Origin: Phascolomyces articulosus
Lineage: Eukaryota > Mucoromycota > Mucoromycetes > Mucorales > Lichtheimiaceae
Direction: 5' to 3'
Length of the DNA: 64,000 nt
Assembly (NCBI GenBank): GCA_025677815.1
Contig: JAIXMP010000019.1
Span: forward strand, 806,001 to 870,000
Made by a program: the position numbers and the translations under genes. Of this stretch, positions 12,394-24,226 are shown piece by piece. The notes beneath the pieces are model-generated. The model was not told the origin of the DNA. It worked only from the letters and a program-made list of their open reading frames with translations, and did not search any database. The number at the start of each line of letters is the position of its first letter. Position 1 is the stretch's first letter.

Positions 12394-12900
12394 ATCCACG
12401 TTCACACTTCTTCCAACAATAATACCCGACAATGTAAACATCATTTGAAAAAATTCAAAGGATCTTATCGATATTTGATTTTTATATATAAGTTTGTATT
12501 TACAGAAATTACAGAATGAAAAAAGATATCCATGACCTGATGCTCTTGATGCATACACCTACAAATCAACCAGACTCACACTTATCCTACTTCCTATTCA
12601 GCTGGATCGTGCAGCAACCCTTGAAAGTTTATAACCATGATAACACTTGTCCTGTTTTATCACCTTCATCCTATCCTGCTAGATCTGCCATCTTTTTTTT
12701 TTTTTTTTTTCCAAAATACAACCATTATATCTGTTTGAGAAGACATGAGGGAGGGAAACAGTTGAGTAGCATGAAGCATAGCTAAACACATTCCGGTTTC
12801 TAATGACAATAACTTTTTTTTTTCACACGATGTATATAACCCCTCCTTCATCGCGACTATCATGAAAACGATACCAATTACCTGTAAATCTTCATCAATC
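12394..12900. repeat. Lower-identity outer extension of the left inverted-repeat arm
   Basis: The reverse complement of this segment continues to align with 39,377-39,901, but with frequent substitutions and indels (roughly 80-85% by eye), in contrast to the near-perfect match just inside 12,901. Shared landmarks include TTTCTGTAAATACAAAC, TTATATATAAAAATCAAA and GGAAGAAGTGTGAA. The abrupt change in identity lies at 12,900/12,901. Confidence 0.8.
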
Positions 12901-13166
12901 TGTCCATTCATCCAGCTTGAATTCCTTATTATCAATTGATGCTGCCATGTTTCTCCAGTTTCACACGAAACAAGGGTCCAAGCGATAACAGGATCCTTAT
13001 CCATAAGTTTCGGGATGATCATGCCGAGAATAGCATGATGTATGGTGCAATTTACGACTTCGAGGCAAGAAGGTGTCGCTGCTGTTGTTTTCTCGTAGCT
13101 GCTAGTCCCTTCGTGGTCTATATTGATAAAAAAAAAAGACGAGTTATTTTCCATAGATAGGATCAA
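12560..13166 (-). CDS. Hypothetical coding segment in the left arm, family unknown
   Basis: A 166-codon minus-strand frame (13,166 to 12,666) contains TPSCLEVVNCTIHHAILGMI, DKDPVIAWTLVSCETGETW and MCLAMLHATQLFPSLMSS. The related right-arm frame is the same up to RNSSWMNG and then shifts frame where the two arms diverge. The plus-strand copy at 8.5-9.5 kb has lost the frame completely. It could be one exon of a lineage-specific gene family or part of a mobile element. I do not recognise it. The ATG is not supported by anything beyond frame openness. Confidence 0.3.
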
Positions 13167-14037
13167 TACAGGTTGTATTATGTTGCTATGGAAAAGAATC
13201 GATTTTCAAAAAAGAAAGAGGTATTCGTCGTCGGTTTTAAGGTTGACAGTCCAAAGTCCAAATTGGAATGAGCTTTCTAGGATAGTAATAAGAGTGCGAT
13301 GAGGTAATGACGCGATGACGCGTCTAAATATAAGCAGACAAAAGTAAAAGCTGGTCTCTTTTGAACCTGCCGTGTCAAGTTTGGATAAGAAAAAACGCCT
13401 TTGTAATAGTTTGTAATAGAAGTCTTTGTAGTAGGACAGGTGGAAGATATCGGTGGGACCAAAATCAGCAGAAATTGTAAACAAGAAAAAAAAAAATCAG
13501 GGTACACAAACATCCACCGTGTTTTGTTATGCTAATCCTATCACCATAGAAACTTACCTTGATGTCTTGAAATCCTGCATGGATTATTGTTATTGAATAA
13601 TGTGATTCATGGATTTCATCCAAATATCTTGCTATTATATAATTACCCTGGAAAGACTGATAATAAATGAATCGGCGCTACGGAGAAATATGCTTGTACG
13701 CACCAAGACGAAACAAAATAGGTTTGGTTAGGAGTGAACCAGGAACCAGAACTTGGTGCCTGTATACTTTTTTTACGCGAGAACAGATAGCATACTTCTT
13801 TTTTGTCCTTTTCTTTACGATACAATCATATCACTATATTACACCATATAACTAATACATAAAATAATCAAGGCACTGGGTCATAAAATAAGCCACTATC
13901 GGATGTTCAATTGATAAAAATAATAATAATAATAAAAAGAGCTCTGCTCTCTTTCTCTCTTTTTTTTTTTTTTCTTTGACCAATATCAGAACACGATCAT
14001 TCAGTTTTTGGAGATCTGGTTGCTTGATCTCCCCCCT

Positions 14038-14531
14038 TCACAGAGGTTGGGTTGTCAGCTCTTTAAAATTGGGTGGTTGGGGAACATAGATGGTGTACCG
14101 GTTGCGTCCTTGCAACGGGGGCTCTGTCGGGATTAACACGGCGTGTTTATGTTTCTTGCAAACTGGATGTCCGGGTTTTGGTGTTTTCTGTGGTGAGCCC
14201 TGTCTTCATTCATTTCTCTGTCCTACCCTGTTTGCATCTGTTCTTGAGCAATACTCTCCAAATGAAGGATTACTGATGGATAGAGTCATTTGCTAGATTT
14301 GAAATTAACTTTTCTCATCATATACGTCTTGTCAGTAAATTTCAATATTGCACTTCCATTGTGTTTACTTTCAAGCAATTTTTTCCACCCGCCAACTTTG
14401 TTGGCACCCAATTCAAATAAGAAAATGATAAAAAAAAAACCATACTCGATAAAAGACAATGTACTATTGTAAAAATGGTGTGTCTTTTTTTTTTTCAGGT
14501 CCTTCCTTTTTATATACTTTCGTTGTTTCAT
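14038..14531 (-). CDS. Hypothetical coding segments in the left arm (mirror of 37,750-38,243)
   Basis: Two coding-like pieces lie on the minus strand. One is an 81-codon frame (14,531-14,286) whose better half contains FELGANKVGGWKKLLES and ILKFTDKTYMMRKVNF. The other is a G+C-richer piece (about 14,193-14,038) that reads PKPGHPVCKKHKHAVLIPTE and ends NFKELTTQPL with a TGA. Both are identical in the right arm, which keeps frames open regardless of selection. No family recognised; they may be exons of one gene. Confidence 0.3.
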
Positions 14532-14648
14532 ATTTATAATTTTATAATTTTTAATAAACTACATTATTGTTTCATTATTATCATAAACATCTTAATAAAA
14601 ACGCATTATTTTTAACCGTTCCCATTTTCTGGAATCGCTTCCGAAGGC

Positions 14649-14675
14649 ACGGACCATGCCAATCTTTTTCTCTTT
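14649..14675 (-). ncRNA. U6 snRNA-like fragment in the left arm (weak)
   Basis: On the minus strand the segment reads AGAGAAAAAGATTGGCATGG followed by TCCGTGC. This resembles the central U6 block AGAGAAGATTAGCATGGCCC(C)TGC, but similarity stops after about 25 bases and the catalytic ACAGAGA box is not intact. If genuine it is a fragment, not a gene. The same sequence is in the right arm at 37,609-37,635. Confidence 0.3.
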
Positions 14676-15544
14676 TATATAATTAATCTGACGTTTGATT
14701 ATTTGATCATGAAAGAACAGACTTTATTAACAATAATAGACAGTGCCACGTATTTTTTTTGTCTTCCATTGTGCTAGATCCTTTATCCTTTTTCAAAAAA
14801 TAATAATATAGTATTGATACATATTTCATTGGTTTTATGCACTGTAAACAAATGCATTAATATTGTCTCGATTTTGAACTAACATGGACGATATAACCAT
14901 ATACTTATCTTTAGTAGCTTTATGTATATTGTCGTAATTAAATATCAAAATACGTATCAACATGAATATGATTATATAATAAATCAACAATGAAGTTAAA
15001 TCGGTGAAGCACACTTGATACCATTGTAAAGTAAATCAGTGTATCAAGGTTTGTAAATTAGGTGCCATCTTCTACACACATTATTCATGATACTACGTCA
15101 CATAATATATGGTGATACGGTGCTTCGATTGAAAATATTTCCTTAATACCCACAATGACGCTTTAATATATTATAATGCTGGGAAACAGATTTCATGCTT
15201 TTATCACGAAACATTTTTTATCCATCCACTTAAAAATAAAATCAAATGTGCTATTCATCACCTCATATTTTTTTTATTACTACGATCTCCAATAATTATT
15301 ATTCTTATTAATTGAAGAATTATTTTATCTCTTTATAATGATGAAGACGCTTATGATGATGAGAATAAAATGCTACTAGGGATTATTTTTATATATGATA
15401 TTGGATATTCTATTATTTACGGTATTATTCAACATATCCAAAAAATATTATTCAGAAAATATTGAAAATCGTGCAAAAATACGTAATGAGTAACTTAATA
15501 AATCGTTCCTACGATGGCTATTTATGATCATTATTATTACTATA

Positions 15545-16144
15545 TTATTGCCAAGGTCCATGCATTCGGGTGCCTTCCGAACAAGTGAAGATAAATGTTT
15601 CTTCACCGCAAATATTAACGCTCCAGCTTTTCTGCGTATCTAATAACCATCTATCCTGGCTTTCTTTATTTCCCATGGCAAGAAGTACGTTTTTTGATAG
15701 TACAAATCCATTGATTTGCTGTGAAATCCACTTTTTTACATATCGGATCAGAATATGACCTTGTTCTATCATCATAAACTAATAATAAACGGTTTTCTCC
15801 AACGGCTAATTAAATGAAATTTTCTTTAGTAATAATAACAAGAATAATACGTATTGAATTGGATAAAAAAAAATTCACTCCATGATTTCATCCAATGCCA
15901 TTATACATTTTAATATGTATCCAAACCCAAAAGCTACTTTTGATCTTCCCATGGAAGCAGATAATAAGATGACTATTTTTTGTAATAAATGGTTTCTATT
16001 TAACCAATACGTAATAACAAAAATAAAATAGAAAACATATATAATCATACGAATTAGAGAGGTTTCTTGGTTATGCAAATTGACATCTGCTTTATTTCCT
16101 CCCACATCCAACTTATTCCCGATAATATCAATAATACGTATCAT
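15545..16144 (-). CDS. Hypothetical coding segments in the left arm (mirror of 36,137-36,736)
   Basis: Two frames of 89 codons (16,144-15,875; contains IGNKLDVGGNKADVNLHNQE and a hydrophobic stretch MIIYVFYFIFVITYWL) and 76 codons (15,775-15,545; contains NKESQDRWLLDTQKSW and ETFIFTCSEGTRMHGPW) follow each other on the minus strand. The second has coding-like composition. The protein sequence is identical in both arms. I do not recognise a family, and the two frames may be exons of one gene or remains of one. Confidence 0.3.
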
Positions 16145-16281
16145 ACGTATTAAATTTTTTGATTATCATAAAATATGAATAGAAAAAAACAAGCAAAGCA
16201 ACATTCATGTTCATTGTGGATGTTGTTTCTACTTTAATATATTTCGCCATTTTATTTTTTGCAAAGAAAAAATATTCGATA

Positions 16282-19200
16282 AAACAAAATGTTTACTAGT
16301 AACAAACTGCCATTTATTTTAGAAATGTTACCAGTAACAACTTCTTTACTATGAACTGAGGAAAAAATTCAAAGTTACTATACATAGATGTAAATCCATA
16401 CAGCGATCCGGTGATTGAACAATGATAATATAGTATTGAATTTATTTCACATATTCGAATATATATTGATTTTATTTTTTCTAAGGTGATTACTTTCCAA
16501 AAAAAAAAAAAAGAAACTGATGATGATACTTTTAACCATCATTGTTTAATAAGAATAGTGATGATCGTCATCGTCTATTTATAAAAAAGAATTTGTTCAA
16601 TTTTTTTCCTTCAACTTAAAAAATATGGCCACCTCCATACATTATATTATTATATCGGTTGAGTAATAATAATAGTAATAATTTAACTCAAGGAAAATAT
16701 TTCCCTGTATGCGCATAAAGAGGGTTTTTTTAATCATTGTTATAAGCTATATTATATAGCCTCTTCACACTCTTTAGGTGAATTATATATAACGTTTGGT
16801 ATGATATTATGAGATAAAAAAAAAAGACAAGGAAATAGAGCAGGACGTTATTATTATTATTATATATCAAGGAGAAGTATTTATTATCATGTCTGCACCA
16901 ACCATTTTATCTTCTTTTTTAAGGACTTCTTTATCGCCGTTCACATCTTGGGATGGTTACTTTCTATAATAACTAATTACTAGTTGCTTGATATTTTAAA
17001 AAAGATGAATTCATCCTATATTTAATATATATGACAACTACCCAATCTCCTTTTTTTCCATTCCAGCTCCCTATTAGAATAATCCACCAGGCAATACTAT
17101 GTAATATGTAATATGTCAATTTTTTTTACACTATTGGAAACTACAGCATCACAGCTTGTCATGATTCTAAAACAATACCCCCATCCTATTATTGCATTTA
17201 AACTAGAATAAACATTCTCAAATGTGGATTGTCATCATTTTATCTTGATTAAGATTGATGCTCACTATTATTGTCATTATCAAGTTGAGAGGATGACTCA
17301 TACGATTTATTTATTTTCCTCAACAAGATAACAAAAAAGAGATTTATTACTATTAACATGGTATGTATACTATTTAGACAAATTGACGTTATTTGTTTTG
17401 TTTGTGACATGGAAGGAGTTTTTTTTTTTTTCTACCACCCTCTACTACTTTTGTTGTTGGACTTCTCCAAAAAAGCAAAAAAAAATAAAAAATAAAAAAG
17501 ATGTTACCCAGAAAAACAAGCTATAAAAATGATGAATAATAATAAAAATGGAAAATATCGAATCACATCATCATCATCATCGTCATCGTCATAAAATTCC
17601 TTTCTCGTATTTAACAATCAATTAGTAGTAGTGGTGTCAAGTGAGGTAAAAACGGTAATAGGTCTTTGGTCTCTATGTGTAAAATGAAATGTATGTAGTA
17701 ATAAGAAATGCAGGGTGTTGTAAGTGTATTATGTATTATGTATTATGTACATCTATGTGCATGTGTAGGTTTGTTGTTATTTTTATAATGACACGTGGAT
17801 AATAGTAATAAGCTACTGAAGAAACAACGAACATCGTCTACTGCTACAGCTTTAATTATTCTATTTTACTAAATACATAGAAATTTTTTTTTTGTTTGTG
17901 ATGCCGATAGAATATACCGGTGACATGAAGATAATGTAATACTAATTATTATAAATATAATGTACCATTTCATTATGATGCTGTGGGGGTCGCAGCATCA
18001 GCAGACAACAGCCATCATCATCCGGATCATAAAATGATTATAGTAATCATCATCATCATCAACGAAATTCTTTCTTATCCTTAGAGTGTTGAAAAATAAT
18101 AATTTAAGAAATAAATGGTCCCCAAAAGCTGTTATAGATCTACGAGTTTAATATAATTTATTGCTATGGTTATACTAGAAGAGAAAACCATAGTACTATT
18201 GTAATTTTTATTATTTAATTATCAAAGTAGTTAATAATAATAATAATAATAAGTAGTAGATTGTATTCTTCGAAGATCATTCCCTTGCTTCCTTTTCATC
18301 ACCCAATTGTAAATAACGATCATCGTTGTCAACATTGAAAAATGGTTTCTTATTATTAACATATGAAAAGAAAAACCTTAACTTAATAATATTATTGAAA
18401 ATAAATATAATGTGCTACCATAGCAACTACTCTATCTGTAAATAATAAATGTGTGAGAGTTGTGTATGATGTTGACAGGACAAATGTTGTAACATGAATC
18501 AAGAGTAACAGTAACGAATCCTATTCTTAGTCAATCAATTATAATAAAAATAGAGTTTCAATAAATGGATAAGAAGCAACACACAAACACTAATGTTCAA
18601 TAATAATGTTAAATAATAATTTACACTTGCTAAATAAAGACAACGATATTTTCACGCGGAAAATAATAAATCCTTCAATAAATAATAAAGGGGGAGATGT
18701 CTTACAGATCTTGAAATTCTAAGGCTAATAGTCGATAGAAAGAAGAAGATCATATGAAAGAAGACGTAAAAAAAAGCGTTGGAGAACTTTATACCATATA
18801 AAGTGATGTTGCTACTATTTTTAAATTACATTGCTATACTGCTCCACAATAATTTCAAGGATAATAGTATGAAGAACAATGCGACGCAGCACAAATAATA
18901 AATTATACACTTCTTTCCAAGTCTTCTACATCATATGAAAAATAAAAAGGATATGTTGAATTTGTTGGGCAAAGGCAGACACATAAATTATCATAAAATA
19001 CTATAGGATCATCATATATACAATTCTCCAGTAGAGTAGCACAATGAACGCACGGCTACACTTTATAACTTTTCTTTTTTCCTGGATGACTAAACCCTTC
19101 ACCTTATACTCACGTTAGTAGTAAGAGAAAAAAAAATCAGAGTGTTTGGGTAAGAAACGTGACGATGGAAACACCCTATACATCTTTTTGCGTCACCCTC

Positions 19201-22200
19201 CTTTTTACTTTAAAAAAAGCAAGATGTATAGAATGATGAGTGTGCAAAGAACCACACTATTTCATCGGATGCACCATGAAAATAATTATTGTTTTTTAGA
19301 TCCGTGGGTTTTTGAATCTTTTTTTTTCACGTTGACAAATCGTAAGTGATTAAAAACAGGAATAGTTTTATTGATTTGATACACTTCTTTTTCTTCATTT
19401 GTCATCGAGCCTTAACTATGTATAGGTATTATTTGATAATAAATTACAAGAGATCATTGTTAAGAACTTTTATATTATTGTTTTGAGAGAATATGTGCTA
19501 CATTTTTTTTTTGCCCCACATTTCACGATTGTCCCACACACAAACACGATAAAAAAGAGGGTGTAGCAAATTTATAATCACTTGATATTCCAAAAAAAAA
19601 AAAAAAGATCTGATGATGAATGAGGAAGGTTTCTAAAGCGACTACTACAACAAGTAAAAGGTAGTATGTATATACACATACCACTTAGACGATAATCAAT
19701 AAAAAATAATACCATGTTAGAATATTTCGTAGGTGGTATGATTTCACTTGAAGACAATAAAACTTGTTTATAACGATTCATGATTTCATAGTAAATAATA
19801 CTTTTTTTGTTTGAATTCATGAATACAAATGTGAGAAATCATCTCGATATGGAATAACAGTGCGAAAAAGGGTAAAATAGCGGTTTCCATTTTATTACAT
19901 AAAAACATTCACTCTTCAATGTTTACATGACTTATGATTTGATCTTGTGTGGGTAACACCTTTTTCTTCTCTCAATATCATTAAACACACACATTCTATA
20001 GCTACTTAAAAAAAACCTTTGTAGTTATATTAAATAATAATAATATATTAAAAATGAAAAAAAGAAGGTTTACCTTGTTGATAGTTCTACTAATTAATAT
20101 ATGCAACTGGCACTAATACTATGGGTTGTTGTGTCCATATTGAATAATTAATTAAAGTTGTTATCCTTTCTTTGAATGGTTTAATGTCTTTTTTTTTTTT
20201 TTTTGAAAGAAGTGAAAGAAAGAAAAAGAACATGGTCACACAAAATCATGAACATTTTTATATGATAAATTCTTTTGAATCGTGGAAAAGAAAAGGAAAA
20301 GGTTGATGGTTTATGTGAGTTTATTTTATCTATAATCTATAGAATGATGATGGTAATAATAGATAGAGGTTGTCTCCTTTCAAATGATAAATATATCTAT
20401 GTGTGTAGTGTGTGTATGGGTAAAGCATGTTGGAGCCGATCCGAATATCGTTCTTTTTTAGTCTTGTTCAAATCGATAAAAAAGAAGTTGTAATACGAAT
20501 CCTAAATACTAAACAGCTTTAAAAAACGTTAAAGTTTGTTGGGGGAGAGAGAGAGAGAAAGAGAAGGATTGACAACAAAATGTGTAACCCAAATATACTG
20601 AGTTGTCATTTAGACTTATTCGTTGTTCCTGCTGGATCAAACAATTATATATCTTTTTTACAACTTTTTTACTTTATGTTTATTTTGCTTAGAAATACAA
20701 TATGGACAAATGGTAAAATATCTCCGTTCAACTACATGAATTGTTCTGAACAAATAGAATTAAAGAAGCGATCCGATAATACATTTTTATACGTTGTTGA
20801 CCCTACGAGTGTGTACGTAATAAAAATATATGTCAGTAATATATATATATATATATTCGATTTCAGTCTGTTGGTTGCAGATCCACAGTTTAGGAGAAGG
20901 AGAATGAAAAAAAAGGAAAAGCGTTGTGCCGCCCAATTTCATAGTTTGTTTTTTTTTTGTATCACTCTTCAATTTTTGAGTTGTTTATTTTAGAACGTTA
21001 AAATTATGGAATTCATGGGAAAAAACAAAATAAATTGCTCGTTTTTTTTTATATGGTTTTCCCATGGCCAAACATGAAAGCGAGGCACAATTATTTTTAA
21101 TATAGAAACCTTCTTTTTTTTTATTATTATTTATATTATTCTTTTTTTTATATTTTTGATCTGTCACTCATTCCATTTCATTTCATGACTAATCTTTTTT
21201 ACCAGAAAATCAAGTTAGTCGTTTTGTTAACATAGACCTTCAATGTGGTCTTTGCGCCATCAATGTGCGGGGTAAAAAAGAGAGAGCATCCCACTGTTAT
21301 ATGTACCATTTGCTTTGTCATGTTTATATATTATAAAGGTCATTTATACAGTAACAGGTGTAAAGAAGTATATTACACAAAAAAAAAATAAAAAACATAC
21401 ATCATCCGATCTATACCTAAAAAGGTAATTGTCAAGCATGTCGAATTACCATAATTTTAATAGAGTCCTCCTCTCTCTCCCCCCCAACAAATAATTAGGC
21501 TAACGAAACAGTGTTTGAGACTATATGGAATTTCTAGTGGTGATAGTTAAAAAACTTAGTACAATCACTATCGATATATATATATATATATATATAAATA
21601 CACACACACTTTTTACCTGTTGAATTTCTCACATAATAAAACACACCAACACAACGTGATATATCTATTTCACTTAATAATAATAATAAAGAACGATCTA
21701 TAATTTCATGGGGATAACGATGGGCTGAATAAAATATCATGAAAAAGAATGGGGGTAAGTATCCAACAACCGAGATGGGGGAAACTAGTGTTTGTTATCA
21801 CTTCTCCACATTTTTTTTAACGATTAGTCAAAGGAGTTGTTATGTTTATGTATATATCCTATGTAAAAAAGAAGAGAGGGTTATTGTTTTCTTTAAAAAA
21901 AGAAACCTATAATGGATTGCGCACGGCTTTTTTACCAAATTGAATCGATTGGCAATGTCATCATACGAAATACCTTTATTTGTCGTATCTTTTTTGGGGG
22001 AGAAGAGGAGGAGAAAGGGGAGATCAGACTATATAGAACATAAATCGAACGAGTAATATCTTTCTCTCTTGCCCAGACTTGTTTATTTTTCTCAGGGTCA
22101 AATTTTTATATGTGATGAATGATATATGTTATTGGGGGATGGGGATAGTATTCTAAGGATGATAAAGAAGAAATGATTTACTGTTTTTAATATATCATTA

Positions 22201-24226
22201 TCATCATCATGAAGATAGAAACTCTTTTCGGGCATAATGCTTAAAAACTACTAGATTTATTATACTTACTATCCATCCAAAAAAAAAAGATATATAAATA
22301 TTTTTCAGTCATCCTATTTACAACACTATTGTCATTCATGATTATCTTTTCAATATTTCAAACCCTATACTCACTCAATAATAATAATAAATTAATAATG
22401 AAAAGAAAACCACATGTTAAACATTTGAGTGAAAGAAGAGATTCATCGACTACTACAACTACTTTTTTGTTTTTCATATGGCTTGATGATAGTAAAATGA
22501 ACGATAAAGTTATTTCTTTTCAACATGAAAACAATAATCGAGAATAAATGTTTTCTCTCTCCCCCATCTTTCGATTATCATTCAAAAAAGAAGTTCTGTA
22601 AATAAACATTATACACCTATCGGTAGAAGGGCCTTGTTTTTTTTTTTTTTTTGCCAAGTGGATTAGAAATTAGAGCGCCGACTTGTTATCTAGAGTGGGG
22701 GGGGGTGGAGAATGATATTGACTTTTGGACTAAATAGCCTTTATTGACCTTTAAAGTTGTACGGTCAACCTTTGTTAGGGTTTCTTGATACTAAAAAAAG
22801 AGTTTATAATAAATCTATACTTATCTTTTTTTTTCTTTCCCCCAATAATTTATATGCACCTCTGAATTATTTATTAATTTTCTCTTTCTTTCATATTCTT
22901 TCTATTACATGTTATTTTTATTAACGGAGGAATGAAATATATGCAAAAGGTGTATCTTCATATTAAACTCTATTGGTTTATGATAAAAAAAATATTTATG
23001 CAGGGATAGATAAATGGATAATTTGAATAGAAAAGAGTTGAGATGAGTGTTACAAACAATAGAAGCATTGTAATACACTAGTCGTTTTATTGTACGACAA
23101 CGTTTTGAATCACCCAAATAATTCTAATTTATGTATCAATTGCTTGATCCTATAGTTTCAACTGCGCGCTACTACTATACTACAATTACCACTACTATAC
23201 TCATCACCAATAGTGAACGAGATGGAAAAATCTACCATCTCTTTTATTTCTATCTTATTCACTAGAACGGTAGTACCTGAAATATATTTTTTTTTTGACA
23301 GGACAAAACGAGTAAAAAATAGAAATCGAGCGATTCATCTTTATTATCTTCGATATATATTAAATTTTGCTTCATATGTATACCATTCTAACATGTAGAA
23401 GACAGACAAGGTATTTACATGTACTTATAAACAATAATAAAAAGTGGGTTCTAGACATTAATTAACGCACTTGCGGGGTATTTTTTGGTCAAAAGTCAAC
23501 GTGGGTTATAATGCGTTTCGAGATCAAAAATAATTTTTTTTTTTGGTTGCTGCGTTTCATGGGTAATTCACATGTAGATTCTATGCTTCTTGGTTATGTG
23601 TGTGTGTGTATAATCGTTCTTCAGTCGTCTAATGGGTCATCACACAAGGTTGAATGAACCAACAACAACCTTTTTTTTTTGTTGCACCACCCAACCATTT
23701 ATATAATAAAAAAAAGTCGTACGCCTTTCGACAATATCACAACATAGTGGGGGGAGAAGAAGACTATGGTATGCCACTCACTTATGTTGAACAAGATTCA
23801 TTAAGGCGGAAAAGAAGCCTTTACCTTAAACTCAAAAATACATAAAAATATCCAATTTTTCTTTTTCATCATCAATTTATCCTTGGGAATCACCACACAT
23901 TTCACACCTCTTTTTTTTTTGTGTATGACGACGACCGTTTAAAGAAGTTAAAAAAACAGCTATTTATCTAATTCATAAAAAAAATCTTACTCTTTTTTTT
24001 TTTCTTTCTTCTTTCTTTTTCTCTCTTCTTTTTTTTATTCTAATTCACCTCTCCTTTTCTTTTTTAACGATTCCCACGAAAACGTAAAACCTTTTCGTTT
24101 TTATATATAAAAAAAAAACGATACTTCTTCTCCATTCTTTTTCTTCTTCTTTTCTCTTTCTTTTTTTTTCGATATATAAATTTAAGGCAACCATTTTATA
24201 CAACATTAAAGAAATAATATATATAC
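16282..24226. other. 8-kb gene desert between the left arm and the DUF3712 gene
   Basis: I find no supported gene here. Frames are short, biased to K, N, I and F, and lie in low-complexity sequence with ATAATA and CATCATC tracts, A/T runs, a (TA)n microsatellite (21,574-21,596) and short (AG)n tracts. The longest frame (20,580-20,993, plus) has no recognisable content. The last 300 bases before 24,227 are strongly T/C-rich on the plus strand, as expected for a fungal core promoter and 5' leader. A degenerate tRNA-like stretch lies near 22,652. Confidence 0.6.
22652..22715 (+). other. Degenerate tRNA-like sequence (possible SINE head or tRNA relic)
   Basis: GCCAAGTGGATTAG resembles the D-arm/A-box of tRNAs, and GCGCCGACTTGTTATCTAGA resembles an anticodon arm with TGT or GTT in the loop. 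The T-arm/B-box is not recognisable because a run of G replaces it, so no functional tRNA is possible. It directly follows a long T run. Confidence 0.3.

Larger units (their letters stand above)
12901..16281 (+). repeat. Left arm of a large, nearly identical inverted repeat
   Basis: These 3,381 bases are the reverse complement of 35,999-39,376 with only a handful of differences that I could find. Examples are homopolymer length changes, a C/T change in the GCGTCAT-ACCTCATCGC region, and a one-base indel in the A run next to ATGGCGAAATA. Hypothetical frames of 89, 81, 76, 68, 67, 62 and 60 codons translate identically in both arms. The arms face each other across 19.7 kb. At the inner edge the match ends at TATCGAAT; at the outer edge it drops to a diverged extension. 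I saw no obvious terminal inverted repeats or target-site duplications at the edges. Confidence 0.95.

Noticed and set aside
17560..18070. CATCATC and ATAATA repeats as a possible CRISPR-like or satellite array
   Set aside because: They are simple trinucleotide tracts without regular spacers.
20580..20993. 137-codon plus-strand frame in the gene desert
   Set aside because: AT-driven composition, crosses a TA microsatellite, no recognisable motif or splice context.
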